Assembly (NCBI RefSeq): GCF_003369915.1
Contig: NC_046676.1
Location: 4,216,001-4,280,000 of the forward strand
Direction: 5' to 3'
Origin: Drosophila miranda
Taxonomy: Eukaryota > Arthropoda > Insecta > Diptera > Drosophilidae
Length of the DNA: 64,000 nt
The translations under genes and the position numbers were made by a program. The notes under the pieces were generated by a model, which worked only from the letters and a program-made list of their open reading frames with translations, had not been told where the DNA came from and searched no databases. This document shows positions 24,480 to 36,728 of this stretch, piece by piece (the stretch's first letter is position 1; the number at the start of each line of letters is the position of its first letter).

Positions 24480-27400
24480 ATGATTTTCTTACAATTCTGG
24501 TGGACTCTGATGGTGCTGGGTGGTTCCAAGTTGCTCCCGGCCGACTCGGAGCCGTCGAGCAGCGAGAAGTTGCGCAGTTTCAATCGGGCCGTGAAGGAGG
24601 CGCGCGGCAAGATTCAGGATCTCTACTGCCAGGATCAGTACCGAAGACAGCCCAGGCACACCATCGACGATATGCTGGCCAGCTTTGCCCAGACCAGCAG
24701 CGGAGAATCGGAGGACAATGCCATGGCGGAGGCAGCCAACGCCTGGTATCGGGACTTCCAGACAGGCCACAAGAAATCACATACTGTCAGTAAACAGAGG
24801 GGCACGAACTACGAAAGTAACTACTTGAAGGATATGCAGAATACAGAGATCGGCAAGGTGAAGCAGAAGTACAAGGATACTGCGGTGGATCCCATCATTC
24901 TAGTGTTCGAGACCACCATGGCTCCCTTTCAGTACGGTGGTAGCGGTCTCACCTACCTGGACATCAAGCTGAAGCAGGCCCAGGAGATTCTAAACGAGCA
25001 TGAGAAGACTAGCAAAAGGGATCCATACCGGGTGAAGGAGTATCACAAGAAGGCAGAACTCAACGACGATCTACCGGAGTTTGAAAACAGGCCAGTGCCG
25101 GACGGGTTGTATGAGCAAACATTACTCCGGCTCGATTCGCCCAAATGGAGGCCGAACAATCTGTTGCACGAGGCCAACTACAAGCTGTCTAAGATCGAGC
25201 AGGAGGCCTCTGAGAACGCCCAACGGAAAATTCCGCCCAAGGGCAGGGGTTTGAACAAGCGCAGCTCCTATCACGGCTTCAATCCAATGAACGAGATCAA
25301 GCTAAAGACAAGCAACCGCCTCATGCTCAAGGGCATGGGACCCTCGCTGCCGAGCAATGCGCTGGTGGAGAGCCAGCATGCCCATCTCGTGGACGAACTA
25401 ATAAAGCGCCGGGAGCGGAAAATGAGACGGGAGCAGGAGCAGCAGCAGGATCCAGATCTGTATCTGGATCATTATCAGGAACAGAATCAAGAGGGATACA
25501 TGAGCGATGATGGTGAACGGCGGCAGCAGTACGATGGCCTCAGTCCGATGACCAGCAAAATGAGGCAGTCTACGGAGGTTGTATCCTCCGGTGGCCACAA
25601 CATGTTGGATCTGCCCCAGAGCTACGACTATCGCCTGCCCGATCGCCTGTACGATCGCTTCCATGCTCTCAGCCAGCGGCAGATGCCCAACATGGTCGAC
25701 TACTTGCACCCCAATCGCAGGTCCGTTGGGGACCTGGGACGCTACAAGCGGGAGCATACCTTAAATATGACCCTGGCAACGACAGCGAAGGTGGCCGTGA
25801 ATGAGTCAGGAACTAAGGCCGAGCAGCTGGACATCCCGAGTGTGCCTGCGCTCAAGGAAAGTGAACCAAAAGTCGAAGAACAACAGGATGTCAAAGTGGA
25901 GCCGGATAAAGAGCCAATCGACAGCAAGGTGGTGGGTAAAGCTACTGCTTTCGAAAAGGTGCAAGTCGAGGCTGAAGCAAAGTCACTGAAAGTGAGAACG
26001 GACATTGAGGTTAAGCCTACGGAACCTACAGAGCTGAAAGATGATGCTGTATCTGTATCTGAGGCGGACATTTCAACAAAGCCGGAGGTGGGCGAAAGTG
26101 CTCAGGACTCTGCTGTTAAGGTGGAAAGCATCGAGGCCAAGACAAGGCTAGAAACAGATGCCATCTCTGAAGCCGAGGGTAGCCTGGAGACCCAGAATAA
26201 GTCAAACAGCCATGCCGTCCTACAATCGGTACTTGAACAGCCACAGGTTCAGGAGAAGTCCCAGGCGGCAGCCAGCATTAAAGATGCAGTGCTGCAGGAG
26301 AGCATCAAGCTGACTGTGGAGGAGTCGTTCACGTCCAGGCCAGCCGATGAGGTTTCCGCAGAGCCTGAGAGATCAAAAATAGCACCAGGTACTCCCCATT
26401 TGCCCAATCCCGATGCAGTGGTCAAACTTCTGGCCAATGAGCTGTCGCATTTTAGTGGCGACAAAGATCGCAACAAGCGGCACATCCAAAGCCTACGTCG
26501 TCGCTGGTCTCCCAGGAAAAACCGGCGCTCCAAACGGTCCATCGGAGAAGAGCAGCAGCCCCCGGAATGCCCCGAGAGAACAAAGCGCATGGCTGCTCCT
26601 CTGCTGGACGACCTGGAGGACCACAATGGGAAACACTTGCATTTTGGAGACCTTGGAAGTGGCCTTATGTCCGATGTCGAGGAAGAGACCGATCCTTACG
26701 GAGAGGACGAGGCCAGTCTCTATGATGCTTCTAGCGTTCAGGTGCCCATGATGAATCAGCGAGCTAATGGAGTCTACCAGTTAACGCAGCAGCCTCTGCA
26801 GATACCACAGCAACAGCAGCAGCAACAACAACAACTGCAGCAGCAACAGCAGCAGTCACCGATTCAGCATCAATATCTGCCACAACAGCAACACTTTCCA
26901 CAGAAGCCATATCTGCCAAAACAGCAATACCTGCCACCTCAGCAACAGGCACCTCTACAGACCCAGCAAAAGCAGCTGATAGCGCCGCCGCTAATGAAGC
27001 AATCCGCAGTCCATCGATACTTTGGTCCTTTCTTTAACAAGCAGGTCAAGAACAACATGTTGTCCACAGTGGATCCATGCATTACACAAGTTGAACCACT
27101 GACGCGGCCCTCAGTGTCCATAACCATTGATCCCAATTGCATATCAATTACAACGCCCGTCCCCAACATGATGACGGAGTCGACTACACCAGGGTTTGGT
27201 GGAAACAAAACGAGTATTCCATCCATGACGAATACTACCGATACGTCAACGAATGCAACGGACTCAGGAGGGGCTGATCAGGGTAAAACTTCTGGACCTG
27301 CTGTGCCGACCGGCGATGTCTGCTATAAACCAGATTCCCTGAGGTTGAACGTGTCCATCAACGCTAATGTGTGCGGGGATCCAAAGACAAAACAGTTCTA

Positions 27401-28449
27401 TGGCAACGGATCAATCAACATGCAGCCAGCCTTCGATCAGATGAACACCGACATGATGCTTGATTGGGCGGATTCGGCGGATTCGGCAGAGCACGGGAGT
27501 GACGATACTTTAATGCAGAATGATGATCGATATGCACGCGAAGCGGGTAGAAATTGGAGGGATAATACCGACCACAGAAGGAATAATAGGTGGGGCAAAG
27601 AGAAGTCCAAGGGGAAAAAGGAGTACAAGCCAGAATCGAGCAAATGGTAAGTAGTACGAGATCCTGTATGGAATGTTCCTTTGTTCACATCCACATCACA
27701 TCTCTTCTTGCAGTAGTGGAAATGCCGAATCCTGTGATGACAGCTTGGAGAAGCTTATAACTGGCAAAACGTCGGAGGACATTGTGTCGGCCGTGTTTGA
27801 GGCAGTCAGCAATGATCCGGGCATGGATCGTCTGTTGGCCGTGCTGGAGCGCAATCGCAAGGGCTCCCTCAAGAAGCCCAAAAACTTCTATCAGATCCGG
27901 AATGACAAAAACGATCAGTACCTGCATCAGACGGAGACCATGGTGCGGGAGACCATGGCGGCCATTAGCGACATCATCGACAAGCAGGTGCGGGTTCGGT
28001 CCTGCATTCCCTTGCGCCCAGACCTGAGTGAGTTCTACGACCTCATCCTGAAGACTATGGATGAGCAGAAGAAGTGCCGCGAGAAGCGAGAGAACACGCC
28101 GAGTGGTCTGGCCGACGACTTCAACCAGGATGTGGGTTTACTCGATAGCGACAAGATTGATTCCCGGTCTCGCATCGTCAAGAAACTGCTGCGTCAGTAC
28201 GAGGAGCTTCCACTGACAGATCAGCGTTCGGCGGCCAATGTCCGAGATGAACTTCTCATGGACCTCATGTACCTCCGCAAAATGGCAGACTCCGTGGAGC
28301 GCAGGCAGCGAAATGCCAAGCTGCAGGAGGTGCTGCGGCAGACCAGCATGAACAACGAGTACTCGCCTCGCTTCATCAAGCTGGTGAAGACCGCAGAGCT
28401 CTTCAAGGAGGCGGGCGAGCAGCAGGCTAGGGCCTTTCTGGGACTCTAA
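24480..28449 (+). CDS. Copy 4 of the amplified gene, intact, shortened poly-Q (1300 aa)
   Basis: Exon 1 is 24480-27646, the intron 27647-27713 (67 bp) and exon 2 27714-28449, giving 1300 codons without interruption. About 67 residues are missing relative to copy 5: most of the poly-Q tract and the following PSNFKASFNL…ENRPA segment, an in-frame loss between two CAG-rich stretches near 26820. One Leu of the GLLMSD motif is also lost. Otherwise it matches copy 5, including signal peptide, RSKR and RTKR sites and the C-terminal domain. It has the PDRLYDRF and TSKM variants shared with copy 6. Confidence 0.88.
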
Positions 28450-28804
28450 GGTGGTTATTTTTGTATTTGTTTATTTTTTCGTTGAGTTTATTTTACTATT
28501 AAATAACATTCTAAATGTCAAATTAAAATTCGTTCTTTAGTCTATTAGAACTTTAGTCAGAGATTAGAGAAATCGTCCAACTGGCGCTTAAAAGCGCTAC
28601 CGCGAGAGTAGAGAAGAACAGAAAAAATTTAATTTAATGTTGAACCAATCGGTTAAAAAGATTACCTTTGAGTTATTCTTTTGGGATATCAATAGTTTAT
28701 TTTTATTTGCATTTGAAATTCGATATATTCACATTTACCAAATTAATAGTAGTTTTATTTTATGTCACTCACTTTAACCGACTGTCAAGATAAACACGTA
28801 TAAG
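28450..28804 (+). promoter_or_regulatory. Short spacer, empty HINE site, small-ORF upstream region
   Basis: The 3' tail of copy 4, with ATTAAA at 28498-28503 as a possible poly(A) signal, runs directly into the small-ORF upstream region (CAATAGTTTATTTTTATTTGC). The HINE insertion site is empty. Any terminator of copy 4 and promoter of the next unit must lie within these 355 bp. Confidence 0.4.
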
Positions 28805-29170
28805 ATGCAGGTTTCATTGCTGCATTGATGCACCAAGATGGTGTTGCTGAAGAAGCAGGTGAGGCGCAAGGGCTGGCACCTGAGGAGCTACAGACACCAG
28901 GCCTATCGGCGGCTGCGCATGATGAGCCAGATCCGCGATGAGCTGCTCCGTAAGGTGCGCAAAGCAATAGAGGCCAGGCAGAGAGATATGGAACAGGTGC
29001 AAAGGGATCAGGCAAGGCATGAGGTCGCCAGAACGGTAGCCACATACAAGAGATGGCTGCACAGTTGGTCCAAGTCGCTGTTGTCGCAACGCCGGCTGAT
29101 CGTGCAGCAGAGGCAGGAGGAACGCACCCAAGCCCAAGTGGCAAGTGGCAAGTGGCAAGTAAAGAACTGA
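28805..29170 (+). pseudogene. Small basic ORF before copy 5, nonsense at codon 8
   Basis: CGA at codon 8 is changed to TGA (CATTGATGC). Translation could restart at the ATG at 28838 and give a 110-residue product lacking 11 N-terminal residues. The same change is present before copy 7 but not before copies 4, 6, 8 or 9. It ends QVKN with three heptamers. Confidence 0.5.
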
Positions 29171-29302
29171 CTCCGAAAAAATCCAAAAGCCGAAAACCCA
29201 ATTCAGATCAAGCTGGCTGGGAGGCAGAACTTTCTAATTGAGTTTTCTCTGTACCTTTTGAAAGATAATCTGAATTGGAACGAATCGTACCCAGATTGGA
29301 AT

Positions 29303-32300
29303 ATGATTTTCTTACAATTCTGGTGGACTCTGATGGTGCTGGGTGGTTCCAAGTTGCTCCCGGCCGACTCGGAGCCGTCGAGCAGCGAGAAGTTGCGCAG
29401 TTTCAATCGGGCCGTGAAGGAGGCGCGCGGCAAGATTCAGGATCTCTACGGCCAGGATCAGTACCGAAGACAGCCCAGGCACACCATCGACGATATGCTG
29501 GCCAGCTTTGCCCAGACCAGCAGCGGAGAATCGGAGGACAATGCCATGGCGGAGGCAGCCAACGCCTGGTATCGGGACTTCCAGACAGGCCACAAGAAAT
29601 CACATACTGTCAGTAAACAGAGGGGCACGAACTACGAAAGTAACTACTTGAAGGATATGCAGAATACAGAGATCGGCAAGGTGAAGCAGAAGTACAAGGA
29701 TACTGCGGTGGATCCCATCATTCTAGTGTTCGAGACCACCATGGCTCCCTTTCAGTACGGTGGTAGCGGTCTCACCTACCTGGACATCAAGCTGAAGCAG
29801 GCCCAGGAGATTCTAAACGAGCATGAGAAGACTAGCAAAAGGGATCCATACCGGGTGAAGGAGTATCAGAAGAAGGCAGAACTCAACGACGATCTACCGG
29901 AGTTTGAAAACAGGCCAGTGCCGGACGGGTTGTATGAGCAAACATTGCTCCGGCTCGATTCGCCCAAATGGAGGCCGAACAATCTGTTGCACGAGGCCAA
30001 CTACAAGCTGTCTAAGATCGAGCAGGAGGCCTCTGAGAACGCCCAACGGAAAATTCCGCCCAAGGGCAGGGGTTTGAACAAGCGCAGCTCCTATCACGGC
30101 TTCAATCCAATGAACGAGATCAAGCTAAAGACAGGCAACCGCCTCATGCTCAAGGGCATGGGACCCTCGCTGCCGAGCAATGCGCTGGTGGAGAGCCAGC
30201 ATGCCCATCTCGTGGACGAACTGATAAAGCGCCGGGAGCGGAAAATGAGACGGGAGCAGGAGCAGCAGCAGGATCCAGATCTGTATCTGGATCATTATCA
30301 GGAACAGAATCAAGAGGGATACATGAGCGATGATGGTGAACGGCGGCAGCAGTACGATGGCCTCAGTCCGATGACCAACAAAATGAGGCAGTCTCCGGAG
30401 GTTGTATCCTCCGGTGGCCACAACATGTTGGATCTGCCCCAGAGCTACGACTATCGCCTGCCCCCGTACGATCGCTTCCATGCTCTCAGCCAGCGGCAGA
30501 TGCCCAACATGGTCGACTACTTGCACCCCAATCGCAGGTCCGTTGGGGACCCGGGACGCTACAAGCGGGAGCATACCTTAAATATGACCCTGGCAACGAC
30601 AGCGAAGGTGGCCGTGAATGAGTCAGGAACTAAGGCCGAGCAGCTGGACATCCCGAGTGTGCCTGCGCTCAAGGAAAGTGAACCAAAAGTCGAAGAACAA
30701 CAGGATGTCAAAGTGGAGCCGGATAAAGAGCCAATCGACAGCAAGGTGGTGGGTAAAGCTACTGCTTTCGAAAAGGTGCAAGTCGAGGCTGAAGCAAAGT
30801 CACTGAAAGTGAGAACGGACATTGAGGTTAAGCCTACGGAACCTACAGAGCTGAAAGATGATGCTGTATCTGTATCTGAGGCGGACATTTCAACAAAGCC
30901 GGAGGTGGGCGAAAGTGCTCAGGACTCTGCTGTTAAGGTGGAAAGCATCGAGGCCAAGACAAGGCTAGAAACAGATGCCATCTCTGAAGCCGAGGGTAGC
31001 CTGGAGACCCAGAATAAGTCAAACAGCCATGCCGTCCTACAATCGGTACTTGAACAGCCACAGGTTCAGGAGAAGTCCCAGGCGGCAGCCAGCATTAAAG
31101 ATGCAGTGCTGCAGGAGAGCATCAAGCTGACTGTGGAGGAGTCGTTCACGTCCAGGCCAGCCGATGAGGTTTCCGCAGAGCCTGAGAGATCAAAAATAGC
31201 ACCAGGTACTCCCCATTTGCCCAATCCCGATGCAGTGGTCAAACTTCTGGCCAATGAGCTGTCGCATTTTAGTGGCGACAAAGATCGCAACAAGCGGCAC
31301 ATCCAAAGCCTACGTCGTCGCTGGTCTCCCAGGAAAAACCGGCGCTCCAAACGGTCCATCGGAGAAGAGCAGCAGCCCCCGGAATGCCCCGAGAGAACCA
31401 AGCGCATGGCTGATCCTCTGCTGGACGACCTGGAGGACCACAATGGGAATCACTTGCATTTTGGAGACCTTGAAAGTGGCCTTCTTATGTCCGATGTCGA
31501 GGAAGAGACCGCTCCTTACGGAGAGGACGAGGCCAGTCTCTATGATGCCTCTAGCGTTCAGGTGCCCATGATGAATCAGCGAGCTAATGGAGTCTACCAG
31601 TTAACGCAGCAGCCTCTGCAGATACCACAGCAACAGCAGCCGCAGCAACAACAGCAGCAGCAACAGCAGCAGCAGCAGCAGCAGGAGCAACAACAGCAGC
31701 AACAGCAGCAGCAACAGCAGCCGCAACAGCTACAGCAACCCTCCAATTTCAAGGCCAGCTTCAATTTGACTAACTTTTTTAATGAGCTTCAGAAAATGCA
31801 AAAGAATCGTCCGCTTCAGCTGCAAGAGAATCGTCCAGCGCAGCAGCAGCAACAACAACAACTGCAGCAGCAACAGCAGCAGTCACCGATTCAGCATCAA
31901 TATCTGCCACAACAGCAACACTTTCCACAGAAGCCATATCTGCCAAAACAGCAATACCTGCCACCTCAGCAACAGGCACCTCTACAGACCCAGCAAAAGC
32001 AGCTGATAGCGCCGCCGCTAATGAAGCAATCCGCAGTCCATCGATACTTTGGTCCTTTCTTTAACAAGCAGGTGAAGAACAACATGTTGTCCACAGTGGA
32101 TCCATGCATTACACAAGTTGAACCACTGACGCGGCCCTCAGTGTCCATAACCATTGATCCCAATTGCATATCAATTACAACGCCCGTCCCCAACATGATG
32201 ACGGAGTCGACTACACCAGGGTTTGGTGGAAACAAAACGAGTATTCCATCCATGACGAATACTACCGATACGTCAACGAATGCAACGGACTCAGGAGGGG

Positions 32301-33476
32301 CTGATCAGGGTAAAACTTCTGGACCTGCTGTGCCGACCGGCGATGTCTGCTATAAACCAGATGCCCTGAGGTTGAACGTGTCCATCAACGCGAACGTGTG
32401 CGGGGATCCAAAGACAAAACAGTTCTATGGCAACGGATCAATCAACATGCAGCCAGCCTTCGATCAGATGAACACCGACTTGATGCTTGATTGGGCGGAT
32501 TCGGCGGATTCGGCAGAGCACGGGAGTGACGATACTTTAATGCAGAATGATGATCGATATGCACGCGAAGCGGGTAGAAATTGGAGGGATAATACCGGCC
32601 ACAGAAGGAATAATAGGTGTGGCAAAGAGAAGTCCAAGGGGAAAAAGGAGTACAAGCCAGAATCGAGCAAATGGTAAGTAGTACGAGATCCTGTATGGAA
32701 TGTTCCTTTGTTCACATCCACATCACATCTCTTCTTGCAGTAGTGGAAATGCCGAATCCTGTGATGACAGCTTGGAGAAGCTTATAACTGGCAAAACGTC
32801 GGAGGACATTGTGTCGGCCGTGTTTGAGGCAGTCAGCAATGATCCGGGCATGGATCGTCTGTTGGCCGTGCTGGAGCGCAATCGCAAGGGCTCCCTCAAG
32901 AAGCCCAAAAACTTCTATCAGATCCGGAATGACAAAAACGATCAGTACCTGCATCAGACGGAGACCATGGTGCGGGAGACCATGGCGGCCATTAGCGACA
33001 TCATCGACAAGCAGGTGCGGGTTCGGTCCTGCATTCCCTTGCGCCCAGACCTGAGTGAGTTCTACGACCTCATCCTGAAGACTATGGATGAGCAGAAGAA
33101 GTGCCGCGAGAAGCGAGAGAACACGCCGAGTGGTCTGGCCGACGACTTCAACCAGGATGTGGGTTTACTCGATAGCGACAAGATTGATTCCCGGTCTCGC
33201 ATCGTCAAGAAACTGCTGCGTCAGTACGAGGAGCTTCCACTGACAGATCAGCGTTCGGCGGCCAATGTCCGAGATGAACTTCTCATGGACCTCATGTACC
33301 TCCGCAAAATGGCAGACTCCGTGGAGCGCAGGCAGCGAAATGCCAAGCTGCAGGAGGTGCTGCGGCAGACCAGCATGAACAACGAGTACTCGCCTCGCTT
33401 CATCAAGCTGGTGAAGACCGCAGAGCTCTTCAAGGAGGCGGGCGAGCAGCAGGCTAGGGCCTTTGTGGGACTCTAA
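29303..33476 (+). CDS. Copy 5 of the amplified gene, intact reference copy (1368 aa, secreted precursor)
   Basis: Exon 1 is 29303-32673, the 67-bp intron 32674-32740 (donor G|GTAAGT context, acceptor TTGCAG, Cys codon split as TG/T), and exon 2 32741-33476. The start is the first in-frame ATG after an upstream stop; it begins MIFLQFWWTLMVLGG, a good signal peptide. Next come a charged helical region (~25-260), a Glu/Gln/Arg-rich segment (~305-340), an acidic EK-rich stretch (~440-630), and basic sites including RSKR (681-684) and RTKR (698-701) that fit proprotein-convertase cleavage. These are followed by poly-Q (~775-810), a Thr/Ser/Cys module with NVS and NGS sequons, and a helical exon-2 region with Cys residues (ESCDD, RSCIP, KKCRE). 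It is probably a secreted, processed protein. I do not recognise the family. Confidence 0.9.
31628..31738 (+). repeat. CAG/CAA poly-glutamine tract in copy 5
   Basis: Mixed CAG/CAA codons interrupted by CCG (Pro) at both ends and one GAG (Glu). Length and interruptions vary among copies; the tract is nearly lost in copy 4 and deleted in copy 3. Confidence 0.9.
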
Positions 33477-33831
33477 GGTGGTTATTTTTTTATTTGTTTA
33501 TTTTTTCGATGAGTTTATTTTACTATTAAATAACATTCTAAATGTCAAATTAAAATTCGTTCTTTAGTCTATTAGAACTTTAGTCAGAGATTAGAGAAAT
33601 CGTCCAACTGGCGCTTAAAAGCGCTACCGCGAGAGTAGAGAAGAACAGAAAAAATTTAATTTAATGTTGAACCAATCGGTTAAACAGATTACCTTTGAGT
33701 TATTCTTTTGGGATATCAATAGTTTATTTTTATTTGCATTAGAAATTCGATATATTCACATTTACCAAATTAATAGTAGTTTTATTTTATGTCACTCACT
33801 TTAACCGACTGTCAAGATAAACACGTATAAG
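33477..33831 (+). promoter_or_regulatory. Short spacer after copy 5, empty HINE site
   Basis: Same layout as 28450-28804: 3' tail with a possible ATTAAA signal, the palindrome, then the small-ORF upstream region. No transposon or gene is seen. Confidence 0.4.
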
Positions 33832-34197
33832 ATGCAGGTTTCATTGCTGCATCGATGCACCAAGATGGTGTTGCTGAAGAAGCAGGTGAGGCGCAAGGGC
33901 TGGCACCTGAGGAGCTACAGACACCAGGCCTATCGGCGGCTGCGCATGATGAGCCAGATCCGCGATGAGCTGCTCCGTAAGGTGCGCAAAGCAATAGAGG
34001 CCAGGCAGAGAGATATGGAACAGGTGCAAAGGGATCAGGCAAGGCATGAGGTCGCCAGAACGGTAGCCACATACAAGAGATGGCTGCACAGTTGGTCCAA
34101 GTCGCTGTTGTCGCAACGCCGGCTGATCGTGCAGCAGAGGCAGGAGGAACGCACCCAAGCCCAAGTGGCAAGTGGCAAGTGGCAAGTAAAGAACTGA
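33832..34197 (+). CDS. Small basic ORF before copy 6 (121 aa)
   Basis: Identical in layout to the one at 23982, with an open start (CGA at codon 8), three heptamers and a QVKN end. Its TGA-C stop is again in frame with the main ORF. Function unknown. Confidence 0.48.
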   Translation: MQVSLLHRCTKMVLLKKQVRRKGWHLRSYRHQAYRRLRMMSQIRDELLRKVRKAIEARQRDMEQVQRDQARHEVARTVATYKRWLHSWSKSLLSQRRLIVQQRQEERTQAQVASGKWQVKN

Positions 34198-34329
34198 CTC
34201 CGAAAAAATCCAAAAGCCGAAAACCCAATTCAGATCAAGCTGGCTGGGAGGCAGAACTTTCTAATTGAGTTTTCTCTGTACCTTTTGAAAGATAATCTGA
34301 ATTGGAACGAATCGTACCCAGATTGGAAT

Positions 34330-36696
34330 ATGATTTTCTTACAATTCTGGTGGACTCTGATGGTGCTGGGTGGTTCCAAGTTGCTCCCGGCCGACTCGGA
34401 GCCGTCGAGCAGCGAGAAGTTGCGCAGTTTCAATCGGGCCGTGAAGGAGGCGCGCGGCAAGATTCAGGATCTCTACGGCCAGGATCAGTACCGAAGACAG
34501 CCCAGGCACACCATCGACGATATGCTGGCCAGCTTTGCCCAGACCAGCAGCGGAGAATCGGAGGACAATGCCATGGCGGAGGCGGCCAACGCCTGGTATC
34601 GGGACTTCCAGACAGGCCACAAGAAATCACATACTGTCAGTAAACAGAGGGGCACGAACTCCGAAAGTAACTACTTGAAGGATATGCAGAGCACAGAGAT
34701 CGGCAAGGTGAAGCAGAAGTACAAGAATACTGCGGTGGATCCCATCATTCTAGTGTTCGAGACCACCATGGCTCCCTTTCAGTACGGTGGTAGCGGTCTC
34801 ACCTACCTGGACATCAAGCTGAAGCAGGCCCAGGAGATTCTAAACGAGCATGAGAAGACTAGCAAAAGGGATCCATACCGGGTGAAGGAGTATCAGAAGA
34901 AGGCAGAACTCAACGACGATCTACCGGAGTTTGAAAACAGGCCAGTGCCGGACGGGTTGTATGAGCAAACATTGCTCCGGCTCGATTCGCCCAAATGGAG
35001 GCCGAACAATCTGTTGCACGAGGCCAACTACAAGCTGTCTAAGATCGAGCAGGAGGCCTCTGAGAACGCCCAACGGAAAATTCCGCCCAAGGGCAGGGGT
35101 TTGAACAAGCGCAGCTCCTATCACGGCTTCAATCCAATGAACGAGATCAAGCTAAAGACAGGCAACCGCCTCATGCTCAAGGGCATGGGACCCTCGCTGC
35201 CGAGCAATGCGCTGGTGGAGAGCCAGCATGCCCATCTCGTGGACGAACTGATAAAGCGCCGGGAGCGGAAAATGAGACGGGAGCAGGAGCAGCAGCAGGA
35301 TCCAGATCTGTATCTGGATCATTATCAGGAACAGAATCAAGAGGGATACATGAGCGATGATGGTGAACGGCGGCAGCAGTACGATGGCCTCAGTCCGATG
35401 ACCAGCAAAATGAGGCAGTCTCCGGAGGTTGTATCCTCCGGTGGCCACAACATGTTGGATCTGCCCCAGAGCTACGACTATCGCCTGCCCGATCGCCTGT
35501 ACGATCGCTTCCATGCTCTCAGCCAGCGGCAGATGCCCAACATGGTCGACTACTTGCACCCCAATCGCAGGTCCGTTGGGGACCCGGGACGCTACAAGCG
35601 GGAGCATACCTTAAATATGACCCTGGCAACGACAGCGAAGGTGGCCGTGAATGAGTCAGGAACTAAGGCCGAGCAGCTGGACATCCCGAGTGTGCCTGCG
35701 CTCAAGGAAAGTGAACCAAAAGTCGAAGAACAACAGGATGTCAAAGTGGAGCCGGATAAAGAGCCAATCGACAGCAAGGTGGTGGGTAAAGCTACTGCTT
35801 TCGAAAAGGTGCAAGTCGAGGCTGAAGCAAAGTCACTGAAAGTGAGAACGGACATTGAGGTTAAGCCTACGGAACCTACAGAGCTGAAAGATGATGCTGT
35901 ATCTGTATCTGAGGCGGACATTTCAACAAAGCCGGAGGTGGGCGAAAGTGCTCAGGACTCTGCTGTTAAGGTGGAAAGCATCGAGGCCAAGACAAGGCTA
36001 GAAACAGATGCCATCTCTGAAGCCGAGGGTAGCCTGGAGACCCAGAATAAGTCAAACAGCCATGCCGTCCTACAATCGGTACTTGAACAGCCACAGGTTC
36101 AGGAGAAGTCCCAGGCGGCAGCCAGCATTAAAGATGCAGTGCTGCAGGAGAGCATCAAGCTGACTGTGGAGGAGTCGTTCACGTCCAGGCCAGCCGATGA
36201 GGTTTCCGCAGAGCCTGAGAGATCAAAAATAGCACCAGGTACTCCCCATTTGCCCAATCCCGATGCAGTGGTCAAACTTCTGGCCAATGAGCTGTCGCAT
36301 TTTAGTGGCGACAAAGATCGCAACAAGCGGCACATCCAAAGCCTACGTCGTCGCTGGTCTCCCAGAAAAAACCGGCGCTCCAAACGGTCCATCGGAGAAG
36401 AGCAGCAGCCCCCGGAATGCCCCGAGAGAACCAAGCGCATGGCTGCTCCTCTGCTGGACGACCTGGAGGACCACAATGGGAATCACTTGCATTTTGGAGA
36501 CCTTGGAAGTGGCCTTCTTATGTCCGATGTCGAGGAAGAGACCGATCCTTACGGAGAGGACGAGGCCAGTCTCTATGATGCTTCTAGCGTTCAGGTGCCC
36601 ATGATGAATCAGCGAGCTAATGGAGTCTACCAGTTAACGCAGCAGCCTCTGCAGATACCACAGCAACAGCAGCCGCAGCAACAACAGCAGCAGCAA

Positions 36697-36728
<32 letters not shown>

